This document shows positions 35,392-47,041 of a stretch of 64,000 nt of DNA, one piece after another. The position numbers and the translations under genes are program-made. Each line of letters opens with the position of its first letter. Within the stretch, counting starts at the first letter, position 1. The stretch comes from Eleusine coracana subsp. coracana (lineage: Eukaryota; Streptophyta; Magnoliopsida; Poales; Poaceae). Location of the stretch: positions 11,040,001 through 11,104,000 of the forward strand of contig CM064420.1 in assembly GCA_032690845.1 (NCBI GenBank), given 5' to 3'. The notes under the pieces are model-generated. The model did no database searches. It had not been told where the DNA came from and worked only from the letters and a program-made list of their open reading frames with translations.

Positions 35392-37595
35392 TTAAGGAAG
35401 AAAAATGAATATGAACAAGCAAACATAACATAAAAAAAAGAATAGATAAGATGATATTCGCCCTCCCCCCACATATTTTATTTCTTCTCCTATACAAAAA
35501 CCAGCAAGACCCACTCCATTGATCATTCCATCAATAACACTTTTATCAAAAAAATGTGTTAGTTCGGCAAATCTTCTTACGCCCAGGATAAAGAGCCTAG
35601 TATAGAAAACATCTATATAACCGCGATTATATGACCACTGTATACCTTTTTTTTACTTGATCCAAAAAGTTATTTTTGGGATTCCCTTTTACAAGGGAAT
35701 TTTTTAAATTCAAATTCTGAAAAAAAAAGGAATAAGCAGACCCATAGCATATATATGCTATGAATAGACCAAAAATAGCTAAACTTACAGAAGAAATTGC
35801 ATTAGTGAGAAATTCATAAGAATTTATAGAAGAATCATAACATTCATGGAAAAAGCTTATTGAAGGGGTTAACCACTTTGATAATATGGTTAACTCCGAT
35901 GTTCCATTATCAAAATGGATTCCTATGGATCCAATGAACAAAGTAAAAATCAGTAATATAAGAAGAGGAAATAGCATAGTATTTCCAGTTTCGCGAGGAT
36001 AGACAAAAGTATTTTTAGCTCCAAAGGAAGTACTAAAGAATCCTATTCTATTTCTTGTATTACCAGGAATTTTGGGTATATTTTGGGGAAAAAATGAAAC
36101 TCCACTCTTCATTGTTGATAAAACAAAATCTCCATTGTCTCCTTTGGGTATGCTTTTTCCCCATAAGGATATTTAATGCGATGAACCTTCTTTAGTACTA
36201 CTGTAATTTTGAAAATGAACACGCAAATACCCATCAAAAGTAAGTAAATATATTCGAAACATATAAAATGCAGTTAATCCTGCAGTAAAAGAAACTATTA
36301 TTCCAAAAAAAAGGTGAATACAACCAACTATTACTAAGGATTTCATCTTTGGACCAGAAGCAAGCAAGAGGTGGAATACCACAAAGAGAAAGTGTACCCA
36401 ATAAAAAAGTAGTTCTTGTAATAGGAACATAATTTTTTAAACCACCCATAAGAACCATATTTTGACTTTTATCTGGTGAATATCCAACAAGAGGTTCCAT
36501 TGAATGAATAATGGATCTGCATCCCAAGAACAATAAAGCTTTTGAATAAGCATGAGTGATCAAATGGAATAAAGTTGCTTGATAAGAACTTATACCTAGA
36601 GCTAACGTCATATAACCCATTTGAGACATTGTAGAATAGGCTAAACTTCTTTTAATATCTCTATGAGCAAGAGCTAAAGTCGCTCCTAAGAAAAGTGTTA
36701 TTGTACCTACTAAGGAAATGCAACTCATTATGAAAGGTATGGATATAAAAAGAGGAAGAAGTCGAGCTATAAGAAAAATCCCTGCAGCAACCATAGTTGC
36801 TACGTGTATAAGAGCCGAAATGGGAGTGGGTCCTTCCATAGCATCGGGTAACCATACGTGAAGAGGGAATTGTGTAGATTTTGCAACTGTGCCAAGAAAT
36901 AATAAAAAAGCACACAAAATAGTAAGTAATGAATTAATTCCATTATTAGGAATCCAGTTATTAGCTATTTTGATCAAATCCCAAAACTCTAAACTACATG
37001 TTATCCAAAAAAAACCTAAAATTCCTAATAACAAACCAAAATCCCCTACATGATTAGTTACAAAAGCTTTTTGACAAGCACTCGCTGCGGTCGTGTAAAC
37101 CAAAAGCCTATCAATAAATAGGAACACATTCCCACAAGTTCCCCAAAAAAATAAATTTGTATCAAATTGGAACTAGTAACCAATCCCAACATGGAAGTAT
37201 TAAAAAACTTATATAAATGAAAAATCTCAAATATCCCTCATCGTGAGACATATAATCATCACTATAAATAAGAACCAAGATTCCTAGAGTAGTAATTAGT
37301 ATTAGCATAATAGAAGTAAGGGGATCAATGAAGTATCCAAATTCTAAAGAAAAAAATCATTATTGATGGTCCAAGACCATAAATATTGATAGATAGAACT
37401 CCCTTTTATTTGTTGAATAGACAGGTGAACTGGGAATACCAGAGCTATACTCAAGAGTAAAACACTAGGAAAAGCCCATATGCGACGAAGATTTTTTGTT
37501 GCTGTCGGAATAAGAAAAAGCCCCAACCCCATTGACATAATAACTGGAAGTGGGAGAAGAGGAATTACCCAGGCATAGTGATATGTATGTTCCAT
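35392..37595 (-). pseudogene. ndhF: ndhF, NAD(P)H dehydrogenase subunit 5 (broken)
   Basis: It is full length (about 2.2 kb). Start MEHTYHYAWVIPLLPLPVI is at 37595; the end, LFFFLCYVCLFIFIF followed by TAA, is at 35392-35394. Frames break near 37340-37130 (around the YDDYMSHDEGYLRF region), near 36230, near 36120-36170 and near 35630. Middle parts keep FPLHVWLPDAMEGPTPISAL and LITHAYSKALLFLG, the antiporter-like proton channel core. In plastids it is a membrane subunit of the NDH complex for cyclic electron flow. Confidence 0.92.
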
Positions 37596-38181
37596 AAGAA
37601 AAGAAATAGAAAATATTTCCATTTTAACTATATTTCAATTTTAACTATATTTCCATTTTAAATTTATGGGAAATTTTCAAATATTCTTTACTTCAATGGA
37701 AATCCTAATGACTAGAATTATCTATGTTTTAGAAGTATGTCTTGTTTAAGACAGTAATTTTTTTTTTGATTTTGATATTTTGACTGGAATTCCATTCTTG
37801 AATATCTTCTCAACTTAATTAACTATTTGAATTTGACCTTTGTTTTCTCTCCCCATATTATATGAGGGCTTATCCCACGTACCTTAGATTTACATATGGA
37901 GTATAGTTGATATATAAATTGATTTAAATAGAAAACCTTTTTTATATAATATATCTTTGTATATATTGTATATTATTAAAACAAAGTAGAAAATATATAT
38001 GAAAAATACGTGAAAAACTCTTGTCTTATCCACATTAGACAAAATGAAGTAAAAAATAATTTCAAATTTCATTATCTTTCAGTATCTAAGTATAAATACT
38101 AAGAAAAAACAAAAAGAAGGATTGGTTTGCGGCAATAGATGTCTTTCACATACAACTAGACAAAATGAATTTCTCTTTTGA
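37596..38181. other. plastid spacer ndhF-rpl32
   Basis: This 586 bp of AT-rich sequence lies between divergent ndhF and rpl32. It would have held both plastid promoters. Nothing else is recognised. Confidence 0.55.
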
Positions 38182-38352
38182 ATGGCAGTTCCAAAAAAAC
38201 ATACTTCAATGTCAAAAAAGCGTATTCATAAAAATATTTGGAAGAAAAAAATTATTTTTCCATAGTACAATCTTATTCCTTAGCAAAATCAAGATCATTT
38301 TGGAGCGGCAACGAGCAAAACCAAAAGGTTTTTCTGGGTAACAAGCAAATAA
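38182..38352 (+). pseudogene. rpl32: rpl32, ribosomal protein L32 (frameshifted)
   Basis: It starts MAVPKKHTSMSKKRIHKNIW, matching plastid L32, then shifts frame in an A-run near 38250 and stops early. The rest is recognisable in another frame (QSYSLAKSRSFWS, then PKGF and a Lys/Gln-rich end) to about 38352, the expected total of roughly 57-59 codons. L32 is a small zinc-free plastid large-subunit protein. Confidence 0.85.
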
Positions 38353-38843
38353 TCAGGTTTTGGAATAATCTGAATTGACCGATCTCAAAGAAATTCCAAT
38401 TATTTAATATGAATGAATAATTTGGATTAATTAATGAATGTACTTTTATGTGTCGAATTTCGTGGGTACAATATTCTTAGAACTAATTCCTCTGTTATTC
38501 TGTTATATAGAACAAAATTTTTGGTATATTGTGTCCTCAGTATTCTTTTTTCCTATCAAAGAACTTTTGATAATAGAATCCTCCTATTTTTTAGGAGGAT
38601 TCTATTATCAAAAGTAGAGTATTCTTGCAATAGGATTTCGAATTTCTACCTATCTTATTGAAAATTCATAAAAAAATCGGTTTAGGAATGGTAAATAATA
38701 TTAAGAAGAGCATAAAGGCTTTGACTCTAGAAACTTTTCAAAATACAAAACTCTTTGTATTTATTGATGAAATTCTAATTTTCCTAAATTCTATGAAGTC
38801 TCCCAATCTCGACGATTCAAGAGAAAATAACTATTATTCTTTA
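38353..38843. other. plastid spacer rpl32-trnL
   Basis: This 491-bp spacer holds a perfect hairpin at 38563-38615 and no gene. The short frames at 38434-38945 are chance. Confidence 0.6.
38563..38615. repeat. perfect 23-bp inverted repeat with 7-bp loop
   Basis: The arm 38563-38585 (ending AGAATCCTCCT) and the arm 38593-38615 (starting AGGAGGATTCT) are exact reverse complements around ATTTTTT. Position and shape suggest a plastid 3'-end stem-loop downstream of rpl32. Confidence 0.85.
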
Positions 38844-38923
38844 GCCGCCATGGTAAAATTGGTAGACACGCTGCTCTTAGGAAGCAGTGCTCAAGCATCT
38901 CGGTTCGAATCCGAGTGGCGGCG
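38844..38923 (+). tRNA. trnL-UAG: trnL-UAG (nuclear plastid copy)
   Basis: An 80-bp class II tRNA-Leu: GCCGCCATGG acceptor start, anticodon loop CTTAGGA (UAG), a long variable arm, T-arm CGGTTCGAATCCG and GTGGCGGC end. The acceptor stem stays paired through a compensating change. The discriminator base reads G instead of A. It lies between rpl32 and ccsA as in plastids. Confidence 0.92.
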
Positions 38924-39000
38924 TTCTCAAAAAAGAATACAATAGATTAGAAAATGGATTCAATTCGAAATTTCCAATTTTGTAATGGGGCCTTCTCCTT

Positions 39001-39969
39001 ATGCTATTTGCAACTTTAGAACATATACTAACTCATATCTCTTTCTCAACTATTTCAATTGTGATTACGATTCATTTGATAACCTTATTAGTTCGTGAAC
39101 TTAGGGGATGATGTGATTCGTCAGAAAAAGGAATGATAACTACTTTTTTCTCCATAACAGGATTCTTAGTTTCTCGTTGGATTTCTTCAGGACATTTTCC
39201 ATTAAGTAATTTATATGAGTCATTGATCTTCCTTTCATGGGCTCTGTATATTCTTCATACTATTCCTAAGATACAGAACTCTAAAAATGATTTAAGCGCA
39301 ATAACTATGCCAAGTACTATTTTAACGCAAGGCTTTGTTACGTCAGGTCTTTTAACTGAAATGCATCAATCTACAATACTAGTACCTGCTCTCCAATCTC
39401 AGTGGTTAATGATGCATGTCAGTATGATGTTACTAAGCTATGCAACTCTTTTGTGCGAATCCATATTATCTGCTGCTCTTTTAATCATTAGATTTCGAAA
39501 GAATTTTGATTTCTTTTCTAAAAAGAAAAATAAAAAAATACCTAAAACATTTTTATTTAGTGAGATTGAATATTTCTATGTAAAAAGAAGTGCCTTAAAA
39601 AAAACCTCTTTTCCTTCATTTCCAAATTATTAAAAATATCAATTAACTGAGCGTTTGGATTCCTGGAGTTATCGTGTTATTAGTCTAGGGTTTACCCTTT
39701 TAACCATAGTTATTCTTTGTGGAGCAGTATGGGCTAATGAGGTGTCAGGATCCTATTGGAATTGGGATCCTAAGGAAACTTGGGCATTTATTACCTGGAC
39801 TAACTTTGCAATCTATTTACATAGTAGAACAAATCCAAACTGGAAGGGTACGAATTCCGCATTTGGAGCTTCAATAGGATTTCTTATAATTTGGATCTGC
39901 TATTTTGGTATCAATCTTTTAGGAATAGGTTTACATAGTTATGGTTCATTTACATTACCATCTAAATAA
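39001..39969 (+). pseudogene. ccsA: ccsA, cytochrome c assembly protein (two in-frame stops)
   Basis: It starts [20 protein letters not shown] at 39001 and ends GLHSYGSFTLPSK at 39969, full length and in one frame. A TGA stands at 39109 (RG-stop-CDSSEK) and a TAA at 39631 (FPNY-stop-KYQLTE). The haem-handling motif reads WANEVSGSYWNWDPKETWAF, where the usual Ala-Trp before Gly is Val-Ser, so a conserved Trp is lost. CcsA delivers haem to apocytochromes in the thylakoid lumen. This copy is dead. Confidence 0.93.
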
Positions 39970-40022
39970 TTACATAACATAAAACATTCATAAAATGAAG
40001 GTTTTTTCCCATTTTTGTTTGA

Positions 40023-40064
40023 TTTGAGAACCCCTTTGAAAAGACCTTCAAAGGGGTTCTCAAA
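40023..40064. terminator. hairpin between convergent ccsA and ndhD
   Basis: The arms TTTGAGAACCCCTTTGAA (40023-40040) and TTCAAAGGGGTTCTCAAA (40047-40064) are exact reverse complements with a 6-bp loop. Lying between two converging genes, it would serve as a 3'-end stabilising stem-loop in the plastid. Confidence 0.65.
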
Positions 40065-40162
40065 AATTAAAAATAGATCTAATTAGACTTTTTTACTTTT
40101 TTTGGATTTTTTTTGTTTTTCCATTATGAAATATAGAGCGGACTAGTTTAAAAAAGAGAACT

Positions 40163-41196
40163 CTAAATAGGATAATAATTGGATAAGAGAGCCTCTACCC
40201 TGTCAACGGATAGTGAGAGAACAAAATCTGGATAAATACCAATTCCTATTACTGGTAAAAAGATACAGATTAAAAGAAAGAGTTCTCGTGGTCCAGAATC
40301 CATAAAATTTGCATTTGGAACATGAAATAACTTGTATCCATAGAACATCTGGCGTAACATAGATAATAAATAAATAGTAGTTAATATCATTCCAATTCCC
40401 ATTACAAAGTAATTAGCATTTTTGGCATTAACATAAATTTTGGACTAGTAATTAGTCCAAAAAAGACTACTAATTCTGCAACAAAACCGCTCATTCCTGG
40501 TAAGGCAAGAGAAGCCATTGAAAAGCTACTAAACATAGTAAACATTTTTCGTATTGGTATAGATATCCCTCCTAGTTCTTCGAGATAAACAAGACACATT
40601 CTATCACAAGCCATTCCTGCCAAGAAAAATAGTGTAGCACCAATAAATCCATGGGATAATATTTGTAAAATAGCTCCATTTAGTCCAATGTTGGTTATGG
40701 AACCAATTCCTAGAATTATGAAACCCATGTGAGATACGGAGGAGTAGGCTATTCTTTTTTTGAAATTTCGTTGACCAAGAGAAGTTGAAGCTGCATAGAT
40801 TATTTGCACCACTCCTATTATTACCAACCAGGGGGAAAATAGATAATGAGCATGAGGTAACAATTCCATATTGATCCGAATCAATCCATATGCTCCCATC
40901 TTTAATAGGATTCCCGCTAAAAGCATACAGTACTGTAATGTGCTTCCCCATGGGTATTTGGTAACCATGTATGTAAAGGTATAATCGGCAATTTGACAGC
41001 ATAAGCAATAAGGAAGCCAAAATAAAGTAGTATTTCCAATGTTGCAGGTATGATTGATTAATCAATCGTTCCAAGTCTAATGTTGGTTCGTTGGAACCAT
41101 ATAAGCCCATACCCAGAACTCCGATTAAGAAAAAAATGGAACTGCCAGCAGTATATAAAATAAACTTGGTAGCTGAATATAGACGCCTCCCCCCAC

Positions 41197-41227
<31 letters not shown>

Positions 41228-41680
41228 ATGGATAAAAGTAAGCAAACAAGAATTAATTCTAACTCCCACATGATAAAAAAAAGTAAAAAGGTCTCGTGAA
41301 GAAAATAATCCTATTTGACCGCTATACATTGCTAGCATAAGGAAATAGAATAATCGCGAATTCCGGGTAATTGGCCAAGCCACTAAAGTAGTGATAAGTC
41401 CTGTCAATAAAATAGATCCTAATGAAAGACCATCGATTCCCAATCTCCAGTGGAAATCAAAAACATCTATCCAATTAGAATCCTCCCTTAATTGCATTAA
41501 GGGATCCTCTAATTGGAAATGATAACAAAATGCATAAGTCATTAGAAGGAATTCTAATAAACAAATAGATATAGTATACCACCTAACGATTTTGTTTCCT
41601 TTATGGGGTAAAAAGAAAATTAATGAACCTGCAAATATCAGCAAAACAACAAGTATTGTTAACCAAGGAAAATAACTCAT
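40163..41680 (-). pseudogene. ndhD: ndhD, NAD(P)H dehydrogenase subunit 4 (broken)
   Basis: It starts MSYFPWLTILVVLLIFAGSL at 41680 and ends SLSVDRVEALLSNYY at 40163. The start here is ATG. Near 41180-41230 the codons for SMWGGKRRLYSA are replaced by an expanded CA/C-run tract (6 C, A, 18 C, then (AC)n), which adds length and shifts frame. More shifts occur near 41000 and 40400. The core CMLLAGILLKMGAYGLIRINMEL and YSSVSHMGFIILG is kept. It was a membrane arm subunit of the plastid NDH complex. Confidence 0.92.
41189..41228. repeat. compound C-run and (AC)n tract in ndhD copy
   Basis: Six C, one A, eighteen C, then about seven AC units replace a short ATGTGGGGAGG stretch of the plastid gene (minus strand). 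Confidence 0.9.
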
Positions 41681-41797
41681 GATAAAGTAATAAAGACAAG
41701 ATATTTTGACCAGAAAAGCCCATGCTCGATTATTTTGAGCACAGGCTTCTTTGGTAAAGAGGAATCAGACGATTCAAGTAGAGTTTTTTGTAACGTA

Positions 41798-42044
41798 TCA
41801 ATAAGATAGAACCATGTTGCGGGTTGTTTCAGGCCCTAAATAAACGCGGACACTTAAAAAAATCTGTTGGGCAGGCGGATTCGCATCTCTTACAACCCAC
41901 ACAATCTTTGGTTCTTGGTGCAGAGGCAATTTGCTTGGCTTTACATCCATCCCAAGGTATCATTTCTAATACATCTGTTGGACAAGCTCGTACACATTGA
42001 GTGCATCCTATATATGTGTCATAAATTTTTACAGAATGTGACAT
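41798..42044 (-). pseudogene. psaC: psaC, photosystem I iron-sulfur subunit (frameshifted)
   Basis: It starts MSHSVKIYDTYIGCTQCVRA. The first cluster Cys (DTCIGC) is changed to Tyr. The second motif CVGCKRCESACP is intact. An extra T in a T-run after PTDF shifts the frame (FFKCPRLFRA then stop at 41829). The natural end lies at 41798, giving the usual 81 codons plus one base. PsaC binds the terminal 4Fe-4S clusters of photosystem I; this copy could not. Confidence 0.93.
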
Positions 42045-42502
42045 TGGATCTAGAAATTTTCCTTTTCAACATAACAATTTTCGATCTGGTAAAAATGAAA
42101 TTAGTACTCTAAAGTTCATATGTATTGTAGACACAAGACGAAGCAATGGTTTAGCCAAACTTTAATAAATAATGCAATATATTTCTTAATTTGTTTGTGA
42201 GGAAGCGTGAAAAGAGCCAAGAGACTTGAATTAAAGGCTTCAACAGTCATAACTATACAAATTCTGCATACTAATTCGAATTAGCCAAATTAGCTATTAT
42301 CTTTGCAATATAAATTATTGCAGTTTGAATATTGCAATATCAATGAATTGCAAAAATGCAAAATTCAATAAGTAAAAAAGAATACAATGAAATAACCTAC
42401 TTCAAACATGGGTATTCTCAAATAAAAATAAGAAAAGAAGACTCAAATTTTCTTAATGTTCCATATTATTATATATGCGCCTTTGTTTAGAGAATCCTAT
42501 GT
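42045..42502. other. plastid spacer psaC-ndhE
   Basis: This 458-bp AT-rich operon spacer holds no gene. Confidence 0.6.
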
Positions 42503-42808
42503 CTAATTATTCAAAAAATTAGATTTATTGATACGCATTGATTTCCTGTTACGATGGATGGCAGAAAGAATGGATAGTCCAATAGCTGCTTCAGCCGCCG
42601 CAAGGGCTATACCAAAAATTGCGAAAATATCTCCTTTTAATTGGCGACTGTCAAATAGAGCAGAAAATGTTACGAGATTAAGATTAATTGAATTCAATAT
42701 AAGTTCAAGACATATTAGAGCTCTAACCATGTTTTGGCTTGTAATCAAAGCATAGATACCAATCGAAAATAAATAGACACTCAAAAAAAGTACATGCTCA
42801 AATATTAT
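42503..42808 (-). pseudogene. ndhE: ndhE, NAD(P)H dehydrogenase subunit 4L (start codons lost)
   Basis: The full 101-codon frame is open and close to the plastid protein (YLFSIGIYALITSQNMVRAL ... RINKSNFLNN). Both tandem start ATGs (42808-42803) have become ATA by G-to-A change. The first internal candidate is a later Met or an in-frame TTG near 42784. In plastids NdhE is the three-helix NuoK-like subunit of NDH. Confidence 0.88.
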
Positions 42809-42999
42809 TAACTAACTCCTTATCAATCTTGATTCATTTCAATATGAGGACAAGAATTGAACCGATTCAATTAATTAGAATAGAACAATTACGCAACAAA
42901 AGAGAAAAGAAAGTATTTGTTGTGTTGACAGTAGATGGATTTTACTAAATCAAAATTGTTTTATTCTTTAGTTTTTAGATTTGAAATTCTAAGAATTTA

Positions 43000-43531
43000 T
43001 TATTGTCCAGCCATAGTAATTGCACCTATTAAAGAAACTAGAAGAATTAGGGAAATAAGTTCAAACGGAAGATAAAAATCGGTTGCTAAATGAATCCCAA
43101 TTTGTTGAACGTTATTTATGAGACCCTGTTCTACTATTTGGTTTGATCTTGTAGTCCAAAGAATTCCATACCATGATGTATCTGGAATAGTAGTCATTAG
43201 TGAAAAAGGAATAGTTATAGAAACGAGTGAAGTAAACCCATCTCCAATAGTCCAATAATTCTTATCTTTAGACCACTCTGAGCCATTTACAAACATTACA
43301 GCAAATATGATCAAAATATTTATAACTCCCACATAAATAAAGAAGTTGTGCAACAGCTACAAAGTAGGAATTCAATAAAAAATAGAATAAGGATATACAA
43401 ACAAGAACTAATCCCAGCGAAAAGGCAGAATAAATTGGGTTGGTAAGTAATACTACTCCTAGACCCCCTAGTAGAAGAACAAATCCCATAAATAGCACAA
43501 GAATATCATGTATTGGTCCAGGTAAATCCAT
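43000..43531 (-). pseudogene. ndhG: ndhG, NAD(P)H dehydrogenase subunit 6 (one frameshift)
   Basis: It starts MDLPGPIHDILVLFMGFVLL at 43531 and ends SLIGAITMAGQ at 43000. One extra T (in CTTCTTTATTTATG, near 43340) shifts the frame after SYFVAVAQLL; the rest is open. Length is 532 bp against the usual 531. It is a NuoJ-like membrane subunit of plastid NDH. Confidence 0.92.
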
Positions 43532-43772
43532 TATGGATAAGAAGAAATTAATAGTATAAAATTTTTCATGAACTGACTAAAACTAAAAGATTCAAGAAAA
43601 GAAAAAGGGATTAAGATAGTTATATAAAAATTGTATTGTATAGTTAGAGATCACATCACGAGAAATCTACTCTCATTTTAAATCACGAATAATTCATAAT
43701 AAGCAGTAGTTATTCATTTTTTTATAGTTAGTAAAAAACTATTGGATTTTTTTAAGAAAAAAATCCTAGTTC

Positions 43773-44312
43773 CTAGTAATCAGTAATCGTTCTAGAATTC
43801 CAAGATTTTTCTTCGTCTATTTTACTTTGAGACAAATTCCTAATTGTTTGAATTGTGTAATCTCCCATTATAGAGACTGGTAAATGACTCAAAGCAATTT
43901 GATTGTAATTTAATTCATGACGATCATAAGTAGAAAGTTCATATTCTTCAGTCATTGATAAACAGTTTGTCGGACAATATTCCACACAGTTACCACAAAA
44001 TATACAAACTCCAAAATCAATACTATAATTAAGCAATTGTTTCTTTTTAATATCCTTTTCAAATCTCCAATCCACATGGGGTAGATCTATTGGGCATACA
44101 TGAACACACACTTCACAAGCAATACATTAATCAAATTCAAAGTGTATTTGCCTACGGAAACGCTCTGATGTAATTGATTTTTCATAAGGGTAGTGAATCA
44201 CAGGTAAACGATTTGTGTGGGATAAGGTAATTATGAAACCTTGGCCAATGTATCTTGCGGCACGTATTGTTTGTTGACCATAACTAATGAACCCAGTTAT
44301 CATAGGGAACAT
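43773..44312 (-). pseudogene. ndhI: ndhI, NAD(P)H dehydrogenase subunit I (one stop)
   Basis: It starts MFPMITGFISYGQQTIRAA at 44312 and ends SWNSRTITDY at 43773. One in-frame TAA at 44127-44129 replaces the Lys of EFDKCIACE. One residue is missing in NRLPVIHYP. Both 4Fe-4S motifs (CIACEVCVHVCP and CIFCGNCVEYCP) are kept. In plastids it is the ferredoxin-like peripheral arm subunit. Confidence 0.93.
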
Positions 44313-44405
44313 ATTCTAAATATCTATGATAAAGATATGTTTCTTTCTCTTGTTTGAGAGAACTTTTATGTTGAAGATATTCTTACTGTTATGGTATTAT
44401 CTTAT

Positions 44406-46516
44406 TTATAATGAAACTAGTTGGGAAGAAGTTGTTAATAAGTGATTGCCTAGAGAAATAGGTAAAAGAAATTTCCATCCAAGATTTAATAACTGATCCA
44501 TTCTCATCCGGGGTAAAGTTCATCTTATTGTGATAGAAATGAAGAGAAATAAAAAAGCTTTAGTTAATGTAATAAGGATACCCATTATAATTTCCAAAAT
44601 TCCCACAATTTTATTCATTTGGAAAATTCCAAAAAAAAGGATATATAGGGAATCGAAAAATTCCACCCGCCTAAGGAGAGAACAGTTACAAATAAAGAGG
44701 AAACTACTAAATTTAGGTAAGAAGCAAGATAATGTAAACCATATTTAATACCAGAATATTCGGTTTGATAACCCACTACTAATTCTTCCTCTGCTTCTGG
44801 TAAATCAAAGGGTAATCTTTCGCATTCTGCCAAAGAAGAAATTAGAAAAACTAGAAAACCTATAGACTGACGCCAAAGATTCTATCCAAAAAAACGATAT
44901 TTTGACTGTGCTTCAACTATATCAACCGTACTTGAACTGTTAGATAATCATAGTGGATGATAACATCACAGTTCCCACCGCTATTCCAAAACTGTACATG
45001 AAATCTTAGCTTCATACGGCTCCTCTATGATCAGAAAAAGGGATTATTTCTTTTCAATCTTATCCCCTCCCCCCGCGCGTAGGTAAGATAAAATTGATTG
45101 GAAAGTCTTGAATTAGACCAAAGCAATTCTGTCAGCTAAACTAATAAAAAAGCGCTTCCCAATTGATCTTATCCTTTGTATAATAAAATGACAATTTTTT
45201 CTTGTTCAGTAATAACTTATTATTGGAATAAAACACTCGTTATAGCAATTAATAAATGAAAAGAATTGGATATTAGTTCATGACAAATTCAATTCTGTAT
45301 GAATATAGATAAAAGAAAGAATAAATAAAGGTCTTTTTTTGTATTGCATTCCATATCTTTTGTCCTATTCTTCTTTCCCGAGGAAGGGGACACTTAAAAA
45401 GAAAAAAGAAATAAAAGGTTAATTCGTTCTTGATAGCTATTTCCTTAACAAGTGAATGGGAATATACTCTGGATCGGAATCGGAAGAAAGTACTAGTTGA
45501 TCATTTCCACCAATTTCAAGTCCTTATTATGATTCCTTTTATGAGGAAAATGTCTAATGATTTAGATTCTCTCGTTACTAATCCTTCATGTACTTTAGTG
45601 TTCCTAGTCCCTCACTAAATTTTTATGGATTCTTTTATATGGTTATAAATTCTAGTAATAACTAAAAATATTCTAGTAATGAAATTCCATATCACGAATC
45701 CTTTATTCTTGCCCGCTTCAAGATATGATGACTAATGAAACTAATCTCAATCTTGGGGTAAAGAGTTTACATTGCTTATGTTTACTTCAACTTTTTCTTG
45801 TACGTAGGAAATGAGATTTTTATTTTTACTACAAATTAATAAGCTGTTTTGTTTCACTCATATAGCTATCTAGTTTAACTTACCGATATGAATATAGAAT
45901 AAGAAAAAGAAGATTAAGTATTCAATGTATTTTAGAGGAAAAGCCCCTTTTTTAATGAATCACATGTAGAGATATTGCTAGCACACAAAAAGTTAATGGT
46001 ATTTCATAACTAATAGATTGAGAAGCTGCTCGTAAACCACCTGAAAAAGAATATTTATTATTAGAGCTATATCCTGCCATAAGAAGACCAATAGGAGCAA
46101 TACTTGAAATGGCAATCCATAAAAAAAACACCAATACTAAGTTCAGCTAAAACAAAATGATATCCAAAAGGGATAACTAAAAAACTTAATAAAACGGATA
46201 TGACTGCTATAGAGGGTCCAATGCTAAATAAAGGAATCTCTCCTCGGGATGGGAGGATATCCTCTTTAAAAATCAGCTTAGTTCCATCTGCTATAGCTTG
46301 AAGCAGTCTTAAGGGGCCGGCATATTCAGGACCAGTACGTTGTTGTATCGATGCGGATATTTCTCTTTCTAACCACACAATTACAAGTACTTCTATTGTG
46401 ATTCCTAGTAGGAGGGTCAAAATAGGTAGAATCCATATCAGTCCATAGACTTCTTTTAATAATTCCGATTTCGAAAAAGAATTGATAGTTTCTACCTCTA
46501 CCCTATCTATTATCAT
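44406..46516 (-). pseudogene. ndhA: ndhA, NAD(P)H dehydrogenase subunit 1, with group II intron (broken)
   Basis: Exon 1 is about 46516-45964: MIIDRVEVETINSFSKSELL ... SYEIPLTFCVLAISLH, with a frameshift near 46130 (GVF/LWIAISS). The intron is about 45963-44947 (1.0 kb); its 5' end reads GTGAT instead of the usual GTGCG type. Exon 2 is about 44946-44406: SNSSSTVDIVEAQSKY ... TSSQLVSL, with a TAG for the Trp of FFGWNLW and shifts near 44640. ndhA starts 1 bp after the ndhH stop, as in the plastid operon. It was the NuoH-like subunit. Confidence 0.9.
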
Positions 46517-46517
46517 T

Positions 46518-47041
46518 TCAATGATCAACTTCCCCCATAATGATATCTATACTACCTAATATCGTCATGATATCAGCCAATTTCATTTTTTTTAACTAGC
46601 TGAGGAAGAATTTGTAAATTAATAAAACTGGGTGGACGAATTTTCCATCTCCAGGGGAAAAGACTATCATCTCCTACCAGATAAATTCCTAATTCGCCTT
46701 TTGGAGCTTCTACTCTTACATAATGATCTTGCTTTGATAATTCAAAATTAGGGGAAGTTTTTTTTTACCAAGAAATCTATATTCAAAATGATTCCATTCC
46801 GAATTCTTTGCTTTCTTAAAGTGTCGGGCTTCTAAGTTCTCATAAGGAGCTCTAGGAATTTTTTCTATAGCCTGTTGAATAATTTTGATGGATTCTTTCA
46901 TTTCACCAATTCGTACTAAATAGCGAGCTAACGAATCTCCTTTTTGCCATTGGACTTTCCAATCGAATTGATTGTAAGACTCATAAGGATCAATTTTACG
47001 AAGATCCTATTGTATTCTAGAAGCTCGTAACATTGGCCCCG
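46518..47041 (-). pseudogene. ndhH: ndhH 3' part (interrupted by TE-E)
   Basis: The minus-strand frame from the insertion point (PMLRAS region) to the stop TGA at 46518 (ILGSIDIIMGEVDH). It keeps MRESIKIIQQAIEKIP and KKAKNSEWNHFEYRFLGKK in pieces. It has a TAG for a Trp near 47015, frameshifts in a T-run near 46760 and in an A-run near 46585. The 5' part lies beyond TE-E at 63800. NdhH is the 49-kDa-like peripheral subunit. Confidence 0.9.
47037..47041 (+). repeat. target site duplication of TE-E, left copy (CCCCG)
   Basis: It matches TCCCG at 63800-63804 with one transition. Removing TE-E and one copy restores the ndhH sequence GGCCCCGATAAGCC. Confidence 0.75.

Noticed and set aside
31466..47041. 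A functional chloroplast genome segment
   Set aside because: Stops, frameshifts or lost starts in ndhF, rpl32, ccsA, ndhD, psaC, ndhE, ndhG, ndhI, ndhA and ndhH, and retrotransposons in 23S and ndhH, cannot occur in a working plastome.
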